Shown here in pieces: positions 7,734 through 16,565 of a stretch of DNA of 64,000 nt. Under the pieces are notes generated by a model. It was not told the DNA's origin and searched no databases. It saw only the letters and a list, made by a program, of their open reading frames with translations. Origin of the DNA: JBBQXY01 sp051004815 (lineage in GTDB: Bacteria > Chloroflexota > Ktedonobacteria > Ktedonobacterales > Ktedonobacteraceae); assembly GCA_051004815.1 (NCBI GenBank), contig JBPCJY010000212.1, positions 11,930 to 75,929 of the forward strand. The letters are read 5' to 3'. A program made the translations under genes and the position numbers. The stretch's first letter is position 1. Each line of letters opens with the position of its first letter.

Positions 7734-9398
7734 ATGGCAAAATCTGCTTCGTCGAGTGGTCTTTTCGTTCGGCAGGCATCGGGATTAGTGCGTGATGTCA
7801 GTATGACCAATGCACTTTTCTTCAACATTGCTGCCTTCGTTGGCACTGCTGTGGGTTGGGCGGTCGTTTTCTATGCTCTTTTCCCTGAATGGCAAGGTTT
7901 GGGCATCTCTGCCTATGCTTGGATGGCCATCCTCACCGGTATCGCCTGTTTCTTCCTGGGGATGATCTTCGCTGGCCTTACCACTGCCATGCCGCGCAGT
8001 GGTGGTGACTATGTTTTTACGTCTCGTATCATCAGTCCATTTTGGGGCTGGTTAGAAAGTTGGACACTCGTTGGTTCGGCACTCACCATCATCGGCTTTG
8101 AAATCATTGTCGCTATCCGTAATATTCAGCTCACTGGCATCTTGATGGGCCTGGCCTTCCCCGGCAGCATCTTTGGTAACGCGCAGAACTGGTTCCAGGA
8201 TAACACCAGTAAAATCATTGCTGGTCTTGTGGTCATGCTGGTGATTGCAGGCGTCTCGCTACTGCGCACACGCACTTTCCACAAAGTAGTCACCGGTTTG
8301 TCCATTTTTGCGATTATCGCCGTTGCCATCAGCTTCTTCAGTGCCTTCTCCATTGACTCCAATGCGATGAACGCGGCTCTGCCAGCCCTCGGCACCTCCT
8401 CGAAGGCGATTATGGACGCAGCGACGAAAGCTGGTTATTCCCCTGGTAAGCCCGATTTCTCGTTTACTGGCTTGATTGCTCTGGCCGGCCTGGTCAGTGT
8501 GATATTGTTCCAGTTTATCGGTTTCCAATTCTCCTCGTATATCGCCGGTGAGGTCAAAGGCAATGTGCGGCGTACCGTGATGTTCGCGGTCATTGGCGCG
8601 TTGATCTTTGCCGTCTTTATGAACTCACTCTACATCGACGTGCTGGGCAACCATTTCGGCTTCAGCTTGACCAACGCCTGGGGTTATCTGTACTGGAATA
8701 CCGGTAATGCACCACTCAACGGGCAACCGCCCTTTACGCCTCTGTTGGCGACGGCAGTTCATCCCGGAGCGTGGCCGTTATGGTTGTTTATCGCGTTAGG
8801 CAACATTACCTTGAATGTGCTGCTCTGCCCCGTTTACGCCATCTTCCTCTCGCGCATCGTGCTGGCTTGGGCACTGGATCGCCAGATTCCTGAATGGTTT
8901 AGCGTAGTGAATGAACGCACGAACGCACCCGTGCGCGTCATCGTCATAGCTGTTCTCTTAGGTGCAGTATTCTATGTCCTGACCTTCTTTGGTGTCTCCC
9001 CTGCCAGTACCATTTTCTTTGGTGTGTTATTGGCAACATTAACCTGGATTATGCCGGGCTTGAACGCCGTATTGCTACCGTATCGCCGCCCCGATTTGTT
9101 CCAATTAACCAACAACACGGGCAAGTTCCTGGGTTTACCGCGTCTGGTATGGTGCGGTATCCTGTGGCTCATCTTCATCGTTCCAGTCTACCTGGCATCG
9201 TTTGTCTGGCCCCTGATCCAATCCGTGATCTCATTTAAGAGTGCCAGCGATTTCCTGACCTATTCCAATACCAGTGGTATCGGTCTAGCATTGATAATCA
9301 TTGTCGTTGGGATCATCATCTACTTCGTGATGAAGGTTATTAATAATAGCCATGGCATCAATACAAAGATGATGTTCCAGGAATTACCGCCAGATTAA
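7734..9398 (+). CDS. APC-superfamily amino-acid permease
   Basis: 554-residue integral membrane protein with about 12-14 hydrophobic helices. The first helices carry TNALFFNIAAFVGTAVG and SGGDYVFTSR, which fit the APC fold where helix 1 unwinds around substrate. AAAGGA 9 nt before the ATG supports the start. It probably imports amino acids or amines by cation symport. It lies between kamE/metallophosphoesterase and an M20 peptidase, consistent with an amino-acid use locus. The protein ends near a strong hairpin. Confidence 0.85.
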   Translation: MAKSASSSGLFVRQASGLVRDVSMTNALFFNIAAFVGTAVGWAVVFYALFPEWQGLGISAYAWMAILTGIACFFLGMIFAGLTTAMPRSGGDYVFTSRIISPFWGWLESWTLVGSALTIIGFEIIVAIRNIQLTGILMGLAFPGSIFGNAQNWFQDNTSKIIAGLVVMLVIAGVSLLRTRTFHKVVTGLSIFAIIAVAISFFSAFSIDSNAMNAALPALGTSSKAIMDAATKAGYSPGKPDFSFTGLIALAGLVSVILFQFIGFQFSSYIAGEVKGNVRRTVMFAVIGALIFAVFMNSLYIDVLGNHFGFSLTNAWGYLYWNTGNAPLNGQPPFTPLLATAVHPGAWPLWLFIALGNITLNVLLCPVYAIFLSRIVLAWALDRQIPEWFSVVNERTNAPVRVIVIAVLLGAVFYVLTFFGVSPASTIFFGVLLATLTWIMPGLNAVLLPYRRPDLFQLTNNTGKFLGLPRLVWCGILWLIFIVPVYLASFVWPLIQSVISFKSASDFLTYSNTSGIGLALIIIVVGIIIYFVMKVINNSHGINTKMMFQELPPD

Positions 9399-9481
9399 AT
9401 CGACTCATTGGTAGGCGTAACCGTTTGGGTCGCCACCTGGCCTGGTTTCGCGCTGCCATAGGCAGTTTGTGAAAGTATAGT

Positions 9482-9532
9482 ATTGGTTGCAGCACATCGG
9501 CAGTCGGTGACCGCCAATGTGCTGCAACCAAT
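9482..9532 (+). terminator. 16-bp perfect inverted repeat after the permease
   Basis: ATTGGTTGCAGCACAT (9482-9497) is exactly complementary to 9517-9532. The 19-nt loop can itself pair (CGGT-G-ACCG). It follows the permease stop by about 85 nt and abuts the GTG at 9533, so that GTG would be inside or next to the stem. No T-run follows at once. It probably ends the permease mRNA. Confidence 0.6.
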
Positions 9533-9568
9533 GTGAAGAATGAAGTTTTTCATGAGAAAGTGAGCGTC

Positions 9569-10702
9569 ATGAGCGACACTACTGACCTCTTGCGGCAACT
9601 CGTTGCCATCAACTCCATTAACCCTGATCTGGTTGTAGGTGGTGCTGGAGAGACCGAGATAGCACGATTTGTGGCTGAGTGGCTGACTCGGGCAGGGTTA
9701 GAGGTTGTGCTAGACGAGCCGCGAGGCGGACGGCCCACTGTCGTTGGGATAGTCCGCGGGTCTGGTGGTGGCCGCTCGCTTATACTCAATGCTCACATGG
9801 ATACCGTTGGGGTCGCGGGTATGGAACATCCGCATGAACCCTCCATTGTAGGTAATCGCCTGTATGGGCGCGGAGCCTATGATATGAAATCCGGCCTGGC
9901 TGCCATCATGATGGCGGCTGCCAACGCACAGAAACTCTCTTTACGTGGCGATGTAATTCTGACTGCTGTCGCGGATGAAGAATTTGCCAGCATTGGAACA
10001 AGCTCTGTCCTGCGGCACTGGCATGCCGATGCCGCGATTGTGACCGAACCCACCGAACTGGACCTCTGTCTCGCCCACAAAGGTTTTATCTGGTTAGATA
10101 TTGAGACCACTGGCATTGCTGCCCATGGCTCGCTGCCTGAAGTAGGTATTGATGCCATCGCGAAGATGGGAAAAGTTCTCGTCGGCCTGGAAAATCTCGA
10201 TCGTTCTTTACGGGCGCAGCCAACTCATTCTTTGCTCCGCAGCGGCTCACTGCATGCCTCACTGATTACTGGTGGGCAAGAACTCTCAAGCTATCCCGAA
10301 CGATGTGTGTTGGGCGTAGAACGGCGCACAATCCCCGGCGAAACACAGGAAAGCGTTGAAGCTGAAATACGTGCTATCTTTACGAAAATCGCCGAGATCG
10401 ACCCCCATTTCAAAGCCTCCTTACAAACAACGCTGTTGCGAGAACCATTTGAAGTTGCCGAGGACGCAGCAATCGTCCAACTGCTTCGTTGTCATGCTAC
10501 GAAAACACTGCATCACGAGCCGGACATAGGGAGCGCGAACGCCTGGATGGACGCCGCACTGCTCTCCTCAGCAGGCATACCTACAGTCGTCTTTGGCCCT
10601 GGAGGCACAGGAGCGCATGCCGTAGTAGAGTGGGCCGATCTTGACCAACTGGCCCAATGCGCCGAAATTCTGCTAGGTACGATACAAGAATTTTGTGGAT
10701 GA
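9569..10702 (+). CDS. M20-family metallopeptidase (ArgE/DapE-like deacylase)
   Basis: About 377 residues from ATG 9569 (MSDTTDLLRQL). A GTG at 9533 adds 12 codons but touches the upstream hairpin. Zinc-site motifs are clear: NAHMDT (His, Asp), GRGAYDMKSG (bridging Asp) and ADEEF (catalytic Glu pair), with a dimerisation lid domain in the middle. The family hydrolyses N-acyl amino acids or small peptides. Its place behind an amino-acid permease suggests use of N-acylated amino acids; the exact substrate (acetylornithine, succinyl-diaminopimelate, other) is not evident. Confidence 0.85.
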   Translation: MSDTTDLLRQLVAINSINPDLVVGGAGETEIARFVAEWLTRAGLEVVLDEPRGGRPTVVGIVRGSGGGRSLILNAHMDTVGVAGMEHPHEPSIVGNRLYGRGAYDMKSGLAAIMMAAANAQKLSLRGDVILTAVADEEFASIGTSSVLRHWHADAAIVTEPTELDLCLAHKGFIWLDIETTGIAAHGSLPEVGIDAIAKMGKVLVGLENLDRSLRAQPTHSLLRSGSLHASLITGGQELSSYPERCVLGVERRTIPGETQESVEAEIRAIFTKIAEIDPHFKASLQTTLLREPFEVAEDAAIVQLLRCHATKTLHHEPDIGSANAWMDAALLSSAGIPTVVFGPGGTGAHAVVEWADLDQLAQCAEILLGTIQEFCG

Positions 10703-10760
10703 GCAATGAGATGAAGTGTTTCCCCATTTTATAGGGTCTGTTTAAGAAAGAGGTATAAGC

Positions 10761-11594
10761 ATGATCCGATTTGATGGGCAAGTTGCTATTGTCACCGGAA
10801 GTGGCCGGGGGCTTGGCGCGGCATACGCACGGTTACTGGCTGAACGGGGAGCCAGCGTTGTTGTGCATGACGCGGGTGTAGCTTTAGATGGTACTGGCTT
10901 CGATCCCAATGTAGCAAATGCTGTTGTCTCTGAGATTACGACCGCGGGCGGTAGCGCACTACCCTGTTACGAGAACATTGAGTCACAGGGAGGATGTCAG
11001 CGTCTGATTGAGGCGGCAATCAGGCAGTTTGGTCGGCTTGATATCCTGATCAATAATGCAGGGTGGATTACCTTTACTCCATTGGAAGAAATGACGCCAG
11101 CATTGTTGGAGCGTATCATCAATATCCAGATAGCCGCCCCTTTCTGGTTGTCACAAGCTGCCTTTCCCACGATGAAACAGCAACACTATGGCCGGATAAT
11201 CTTCACTACTTCCGGTCGTGCTATGTTCCTTGAGCATGCCTTGCCTGAACTGACTGGCTATGCTCTTGGAAAAATGGCACAGCTTGGCCTTATGAATGCC
11301 CTGGCGGTTGCTGGTGCGGCAGATGGTATCCGTGTAAACGCGATTTCGCCGGTGGCCGCTACACGAATGCTTCAGCGTGCTGTCGCTCCACAAGAGGTGC
11401 GTCCAGAGCAGGTCGCTCCCGGCGTAGCCTTTCTTGCCTCAGCGCAATGTGACGTTTCTGGTATCGTGTTGCAGGCGAGCAATAGTCATTTCGCAACTGC
11501 CCAATGGAAAGTATCAGCAGGAATAGATGCTGGCGAAGCAGTAATCACCCCTGAAGCTATATCCGACCAGTGGAGCATCATTACGGGGGTATAA
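10761..11594 (+). CDS. SDR-family oxidoreductase (MFE-2/HSD17B4-like)
   Basis: 277-residue SDR with TGSGRGLG near residue 12, NNAG near 98 and a Ser (TTSGR) with YALGK as catalytic residues. The extended loop after the second strand (VVVHDAGVALDGTGFDP) resembles the hydroxyacyl-CoA dehydrogenase part of peroxisomal multifunctional enzyme type 2. A 3-hydroxyacyl-CoA substrate is therefore plausible but not proven. AAGAGG 7 nt before the ATG supports the start. It is 58 nt after the M20 gene and convergent with the next gene. Confidence 0.8.
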   Translation: MIRFDGQVAIVTGSGRGLGAAYARLLAERGASVVVHDAGVALDGTGFDPNVANAVVSEITTAGGSALPCYENIESQGGCQRLIEAAIRQFGRLDILINNAGWITFTPLEEMTPALLERIINIQIAAPFWLSQAAFPTMKQQHYGRIIFTTSGRAMFLEHALPELTGYALGKMAQLGLMNALAVAGAADGIRVNAISPVAATRMLQRAVAPQEVRPEQVAPGVAFLASAQCDVSGIVLQASNSHFATAQWKVSAGIDAGEAVITPEAISDQWSIITGV

Positions 11595-11622
11595 GTCCCA
11601 TAATCAAAGGCACTGCTCATGG

Positions 11623-12720
11623 TCATTGAGACGAGGACAGTATATGCAAAACGGCCTGGATGCCCAGAAAACGAGCTATATCTGTGACCTCAGCTTCCAG
11701 CCCAACATGTATTGCGAGGGTGAGCGTGTCAAATGGCTCCACTATGATGTCCAGATGGTTCTTACGTGGCTTGCTTTTCCAGGTTCCGACTGCCCAACCG
11801 TCTACGATCAATGTTGGGTGCAGTATGCCGCCGCCGGGGTGAATGCGCCTGGCGTATTGAGATTCCACAATCAGGTCTCGCTTGCGATAGCCGAGAAGGT
11901 ACGTGTCAAAACTCGGTAGCAAACGCACCACAGGCGAGTGGAGCGGGAACTCGTCTAACCAGGCCACATTTGTCTTGAGTATCCATGCCGACCGATCAGC
12001 AATTTCTACCTCGATCAGTTGAGGGGCAATACGTTTCCATGCCGACCGCACCTCGCTTATAGGCAAGCCCGACCAACTGGCGAAATCATCTGCTGCTGCT
12101 GGGCCGTAGGCGGCGAGGTAGCGGAGTGCGAGTTCAGCGCACGCCTCATCGCGCGCAAGGGTAACAACGCGTCCGCGCTCAATCCAATCGTCAAGGAGGA
12201 CATACGTCGTCTTCCCGCCACGCTCAGGGCCCAGGCAGACAATGCCTTCAAGTGCTGCACGGCCTATAAGGTGTGGTGCCGCTTGACCTTCCAGGCGCAC
12301 ACCACGAGCGGCGAGTTGCTCGACGATCTCCGCTCTGGTCAGTGCTCCCTGGTTAGCAAGCACGTTGCGCATGAGGTGGATGCCTTTGCTGCACGTCTCT
12401 TCGTCCAGCCCAAGTTCCGCTCGTCGTGTCTGGCTCGCGGCGACAAAGATGGGGCCGAGCAGTGACAGAAGCCAGTCAAGGTCTTCTGTCGCCAGCAGGT
12501 GCAACGTACCCCGTTGTCCCCATGTGCGTATTACCGAACGCTCCTGCATCAGTGCATGTTCGATATCTGCCGCTACTAACCCAACACTGCGAGGACGTAT
12601 CGCCAGCGTTGCAGCGCGTGCATCCTGTGCTTGTAGGCCACACAATTCTTTCACAACTCGCGCAACGCTCTGAACCGCATCCGGTTGCTGTGGTGTGAGA
12701 CGCTGCGCATGCATGCGCAA
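11623..12720 (-). CDS. winged-helix DNA glycosylase-like protein (AlkZ/YcaQ family)
   Basis: About 365 residues with the HTH_42 tandem winged-helix layout of bacterial AlkZ-type DNA glycosylases, which excise bulky or crosslinked bases. GLQAQD gives a Q-x-Q motif (residues about 30-32). Q-x-Q is the catalytic motif of interstrand-crosslink-unhooking AlkZ, while E. coli YcaQ has Q-x-D. The end HPTLIVDG, VGTWK matches the family. The start is uncertain: 12720 is a TTG without a ribosome site. The frame is open further upstream (SNDAVRLLR, which fits the family), with GGAGG near 12759 before a possible CTG start. Confidence 0.75.
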   Translation of the reverse strand: MRMHAQRLTPQQPDAVQSVARVVKELCGLQAQDARAATLAIRPRSVGLVAADIEHALMQERSVIRTWGQRGTLHLLATEDLDWLLSLLGPIFVAASQTRRAELGLDEETCSKGIHLMRNVLANQGALTRAEIVEQLAARGVRLEGQAAPHLIGRAALEGIVCLGPERGGKTTYVLLDDWIERGRVVTLARDEACAELALRYLAAYGPAAADDFASWSGLPISEVRSAWKRIAPQLIEVEIADRSAWILKTNVAWLDEFPLHSPVVRLLPSFDTYLLGYRKRDLIVESQYARRIHPGGGILHPTLIVDGWAVGTWKSKPRKNHLDIIVEPFDTLTLAIHVGLEAEVTDIARFLGIQAVLHILSSSQ

Positions 12721-12815
12721 GAGACGAACAGCATCGTTGGATAAGGAAAGCAGAACACACCTCCAATGAACAGTAGCTTCAAATCGGTATGAGAGCCGAA
12801 AATGATTTGTTACAG

Positions 12816-13601
12816 CTATGTACTTACGAATGTTTCCAACACGGGTACATCAGTACGCGGCAAGAGCGCAAAGGCCGCTCGCATAATTCGTAACTGTAAT
12901 GCTGAATTATTCGCCTCGCCGAGCGGATAGCCAAGTGGGTAAGGCACGAACAAAGCACGGGGAGGTTGTATCTTCTCCGTGATTTCGCGCAATAGCGAGA
13001 TAGATACCGTCGCTATACCCGCGTATTCGATGGCTCGCTGGATCAATCCAACTGATTGATTGCACATAGGTCAGACGGGAGTGAGTAGCACAACATCGAC
13101 GCTATCCGCTACAAGGCGGCGGGCCACTTCCGGTGCATTTTCCTGGATGAGCTTGCGCGGCCCAATAATAGAACCCATAAAACTGTAGTGGTGAGGAGCG
13201 ACCGCACCGATTTCTCCTTGCGCTTGCATCTCTCGCAAACGGTCTAGCGGCAGTGCCAGGTTGCGGTCACGTAAGACGCCCGTCTTGTCAAATGACCAAC
13301 TCCGCTGATTCATTTCAAGCAATTGCGGAGAGATCGTTTCTGGAAATTCACGGAATGAGGTATCGCCCATCCTGATAGTGATGTCGAAAGGGGGCTGGTC
13401 GGGCAGACTCAGACCCGCTGTTGTGACCAACGCAACCGTGCAGGCACTTAATGGCTTCTTGAGTGGAGTGAGCGAAGTTACTGCCTGACTGATCGGGTTA
13501 GTATGTGCCGGGGCGTACCTATTAAAAGGGTATGCTTTTAATAACAATCGTTCACGAAGGTCGATCTCATCAAATCGAGCCACAATATATGCCTTCCCCA
13601 T
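12816..13601 (-). CDS. GrdB/PrdB-family selenoprotein with an in-frame TGA (Sec)
   Basis: Two apparent ORFs (13601-13071 and 13067-12816) form one frame interrupted only by TGA at 13071-13073. Read through, it gives about 261 residues with DVVLLTPV-U-PMCNQSVG: a U-x-x-C redox motif where glycine/sarcosine/betaine/D-proline reductase B-type proteins carry Sec or Cys. Residues before and after the TGA both match the family. A small stem-loop follows the TGA at SECIS distance (separate entry). Translation would need SelA/B/C/D, none of which is in this window. In an aerobe the role may be a general thiol/selenol redox enzyme rather than Stickland fermentation. The alternative is a nonsense mutation. 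Confidence 0.82.
13042..13073 (-). promoter_or_regulatory. candidate bacterial SECIS element at the Sec TGA
   Basis: After the TGA (13073-13071) come 10 nt and then a perfect 7-bp stem, ATCAATC / GATTGAT, closed by the loop AGTTG. The loop begins 17 nt after the TGA and has G in its first two positions. Both fit the loose consensus for bacterial SECIS hairpins (apical loop roughly 16-37 nt from the UGA, early G). The stem is A/U-rich, so it is modest in strength. Confidence 0.6.
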
Positions 13602-13647
13602 TTCACTTTATCTGTGAAGCAGTATAGCATACTTTACATTCCTCTTT

Positions 13648-14748
13648 TCATAACCCCTGTTTCCATGAAGGGATGGATGAAACGAATGCGGTTGGCGTCG
13701 CGGTAGCCGTCGAATAAACTACCGGTGTGGGCATTGACATAGATGTTGGAGCCATGGTTGAAGCAGGATGCTGTGGTAAGTCATGCACCATTTGCGGCAA
13801 TGTAACGAATTTATATCCTTGCTGTCGCAGACTGGTAATGATGGTGGGTAGTGCTGCTACCGTCTGTGAGCGGTTGCCGCCTCCGTCATGTAAAAGGATA
13901 ATCGCACCATTGCCCGCTAGACCAAGGATGCGACTGCTAATTACACTTATCCCCGGTGTCGTCCAATCCCGTGCCTCGTCATTCCAGACGATTGTGGTCA
14001 GCCCCAGCTGGTTGGCCTGGGTTAAGACATTCGCATTGATTACTCCGTAAGGAGGGCGGAAAAACGTTGGTCGCACGCCAATGGCTTGTTGTATGGCGTC
14101 GGATGTTGTATTGATTTGTGTCAATATATCGTCGCTTGAAAGTTTAGTTAAGTCAGCATGCGACCAGGTATGGTTGCCAATGACATTGCCAGCGTCATAC
14201 TCTTGCTTGACAAGCGATGGATATTGCGCGACTTGTCGTCCAATGCAAAAGAAGGTTGCCTTGATACCATACTCTTGTAGCACTGCTAGTACCTGTTGCG
14301 TATAATACGGGTTGGGGCCATCATCGAAGGTCAGAGCTACCTCTGGCACAGATGGATTCCCATAATAAAGGAAGCGATTCTGCGTTTGTAATGCGGCAAT
14401 TTCTTGCCATAGCAACGTTGGAAATGGCGTAATAGGCGATACAGCACTTGTGTTTGTTTGCACCGGTGTTGCTGTTGCTGTGCCACTGGTAGGTTGGCTT
14501 TGTGGAGTCGGAGTCATAGCATGAACTAGTGTCCTCTGAGTAGTTATATAGGAAGTAGTGCCAGACCTGGAGCTGGAGCCAGAGCCAGAACTAGCCCGGC
14601 TACCTGTCGATGAAAATGCTACGCTCAGTGTCAAAGAACCAACTAAGCCCAAGATGGCACAGAATGCGATAATAGTGGTCGAACGACGTAGACCCGCGTA
14701 TGGGCGTCGCGGAAATAGTACATAGCTCTCATAATCCTGTGTACTCAT
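13648..14748 (-). CDS. membrane-anchored polysaccharide deacetylase (NodB domain)
   Basis: Likely removes N-acetyl groups from peptidoglycan or another extracellular glycan. From ATG 14748 (MSTQDYESY) it has a short basic cytoplasmic part, one membrane helix (about 23-45), a Ser/Thr/Pro linker to about 110 and a carbohydrate esterase 4 domain. Motifs: TFDDGP (140-145), the metal His pair in NHTWSH, RPPYG, a DEARDW region and LLHDGG. A start 10 codons earlier is open but less likely. It is divergent from a family 3 glycosidase, suggesting joint cell-wall remodelling. Confidence 0.9.
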   Translation of the reverse strand: MSTQDYESYVLFPRRPYAGLRRSTTIIAFCAILGLVGSLTLSVAFSSTGSRASSGSGSSSRSGTTSYITTQRTLVHAMTPTPQSQPTSGTATATPVQTNTSAVSPITPFPTLLWQEIAALQTQNRFLYYGNPSVPEVALTFDDGPNPYYTQQVLAVLQEYGIKATFFCIGRQVAQYPSLVKQEYDAGNVIGNHTWSHADLTKLSSDDILTQINTTSDAIQQAIGVRPTFFRPPYGVINANVLTQANQLGLTTIVWNDEARDWTTPGISVISSRILGLAGNGAIILLHDGGGNRSQTVAALPTIITSLRQQGYKFVTLPQMVHDLPQHPASTMAPTSMSMPTPVVYSTATATPTAFVSSIPSWKQGL

Positions 14749-15064
14749 CAGAACCCCGAATTCACAACTCTTCACCAACCGTTTAAAGACAAAGGTGCCG
14801 CTTTTTTATCCGCACGGATGAAAGTAAAGCCCTGGCAGAATAAAGATCAGACATAGGTACATGGGAATAGATCAACCTCATACTAATAATACCATACTGT
14901 AGCTATTACCATTGGTTATGTGAAAACGGTAATATTTCATATTTTGCGGCTTGCTCGTTACTTAAGCTATTCCCCGACGTTTTTTTATTGAACCAACTCT
15001 TCTTTAATAACGTTTTTGAGCTACTGCTATACAATCGTTCTGTCCTATCAATGGAGCTACTGCT

Positions 15065-16318
15065 ATGCAAAATCGGCACTTTGCGAATACCTTATCGCTC
15101 TTTTTTACTATCTCCTTGCTGTGTATGGCGCTCTTTCTCTCAGGCTGTTCTGATTTATTGGCAAATGCCAACGCTGTTCCTACCGCGATAAGCAGTAAGC
15201 CCTCGCCTACGGCAATACCTGTCAGTGCGAAATCTGATAGCCACGGCATACCAACGGAAGCATTGACGCGGGCAGAGATGGCGAAGATACAGCACATCAT
15301 GGCGAGTATGTCGCTTGACCAGAAGTTGGGTCAGCTTATTGTGGTCGAGTACCTTGGCAACAACTATCACAATGGTCTGCAATATATGATCTCTCAGCAG
15401 TTCGTAGGTGGTTTTATGTATCAGCAGAGCAATCACAACTTCAATCCACCCTATAATGTAGAGAACAACGTCTATGCTCTTTCGCAACAGGCACTGCAAG
15501 ATGCCAAAATTCCCCTGGTCATTGCCACAGACCAGGAAGGTGGACTCGTCAATCGGCTCTACACCTTTCACGGCTACTTGCCATCAGCAGCGGACATGGC
15601 GGCTTCTGGCAATCCCAACTATGCGCTTCAACAGGGTACGCAGTCCGCGAAGTGGATGCTTCAACTGGGCATCAATACCGATCTCGCCCCAGTCGTAGAT
15701 GTGCATACCGTTGATCCTGCTGTTCTGGAATCGCGCATGTTTGGTAGCGATCCACAGACTGTAGCTACATATGCGGGGGCGTTTCTGAATGGTCTGCAAA
15801 ATAACGGCGTCGCGGCCTGTCTCAAACATTTTCCTGGTTTGGGTGCCATCAGTTCTGACCCACACGCGGGTTTGCCCACGGTGAACCGCAGTTTGGCCGA
15901 TTTGAATCGTATAGACCTAGCCCCCTACAAATTAATGCTACAAAAAGACCAGCCGGCCATGATTATGTCCACCGATGTCCTGATGCCCGCCATCGACCCG
16001 AATCTACCGGCTGAGCTATCGCCTAAAGCCATCACTGGTATTTTACGCAACCAGTTGGGGTATGATGGCGTCGTCATTACCGATGGCTTATACATGGGCG
16101 GAATCAGTCAGAGATGGTCGCTCAGTGAGGCGGCAGTGCTATCAATTATCGCTGGCAATGATATGATCGAAGGCCCCTATACGCCAAGCCTGGTGGCTGG
16201 CGTAGTAGCCGCCTTTCATCAGGCCATTCAGCAAGGTACACTGACCATGGAGCGCGTCAACCAGGCGGTAGAGCGCATTCTGCTGATGAAGATACACTAT
16301 GGAATGATTAAATTGTAG
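15065..16318 (+). CDS. glycoside hydrolase family 3 lipoprotein (NagZ-like beta-N-acetylhexosaminidase)
   Basis: 417 residues. A signal peptide with lipobox L-S-G-C (Cys28) and a Ser/Pro spacer precede a GH3 barrel (about 75-415). The NagZ-type signature KHFPG is at 254-258, with an Asp-Pro-His loop at about 265-267. That loop resembles the Asp-His acid/base pair of NagZ. VITDGL carries the nucleophile Asp (about 340). Likely cleaves N-acetylglucosamine from peptidoglycan fragments outside the cell. GGAG 8 nt before the ATG supports the start; this ribosome-site segment is a second copy of a block found 36 nt upstream (15018-15030). Confidence 0.88.
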   Translation: MQNRHFANTLSLFFTISLLCMALFLSGCSDLLANANAVPTAISSKPSPTAIPVSAKSDSHGIPTEALTRAEMAKIQHIMASMSLDQKLGQLIVVEYLGNNYHNGLQYMISQQFVGGFMYQQSNHNFNPPYNVENNVYALSQQALQDAKIPLVIATDQEGGLVNRLYTFHGYLPSAADMAASGNPNYALQQGTQSAKWMLQLGINTDLAPVVDVHTVDPAVLESRMFGSDPQTVATYAGAFLNGLQNNGVAACLKHFPGLGAISSDPHAGLPTVNRSLADLNRIDLAPYKLMLQKDQPAMIMSTDVLMPAIDPNLPAELSPKAITGILRNQLGYDGVVITDGLYMGGISQRWSLSEAAVLSIIAGNDMIEGPYTPSLVAGVVAAFHQAIQQGTLTMERVNQAVERILLMKIHYGMIKL

Positions 16319-16336
16319 GTTTGGCTCTCCAATAAG

Positions 16337-16549
16337 CTACACCCCTAGATCGTACAATTGCTCGAACTGTAAATCCAAGTCGTTCGTGGCTTGCCACATT
16401 GACATAAGAGCCTTGCGGATATTGCTGGCCGCGCAAGGTGCCAGGTCATTACGGGCCGCGAGTTGCTTCAATGCGTCATAAACATGGAGCATTTCGCGTT
16501 CCTGCTCGGTGAGCGGTTCGCCCAGGAGATCAGTTTCGTTCGTTGCCAT
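16337..16549 (-). CDS. small acidic protein at the end of the aryl-CoA operon
   Basis: About 70 residues from ATG 16549 (MATNETDLLGE), chosen because AAGGAG lies 8 nt upstream; this site is inside or just past the end of the CoA-ligase gene. Sequence is mostly helical, with a single Cys (PCAASNI) and two Trp/Met-rich turns. No domain is recognised. Tight spacing to the ligase (stop at 16566) suggests co-translation and a helper role in the same pathway. Function unknown. Confidence 0.65.
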   Translation of the reverse strand: MATNETDLLGEPLTEQEREMLHVYDALKQLAARNDLAPCAASNIRKALMSMWQATNDLDLQFEQLYDLGV

Positions 16550-16565
16550 ATGCATTGCTCCTTCT

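Noticed and set aside
12816..13067. A separate 83-residue protein starting at the ATG after the TGA
   Set aside because: No ribosome site precedes it and its sequence continues the GrdB/PrdB family pattern of the upstream frame, so it is part of the selenoprotein.
14904..14931. ATTACC...GGTAAT inverted repeat between the deacetylase and glycosidase genes, as an operator
   Set aside because: Only six bases per arm in AT-rich DNA; expected by chance.
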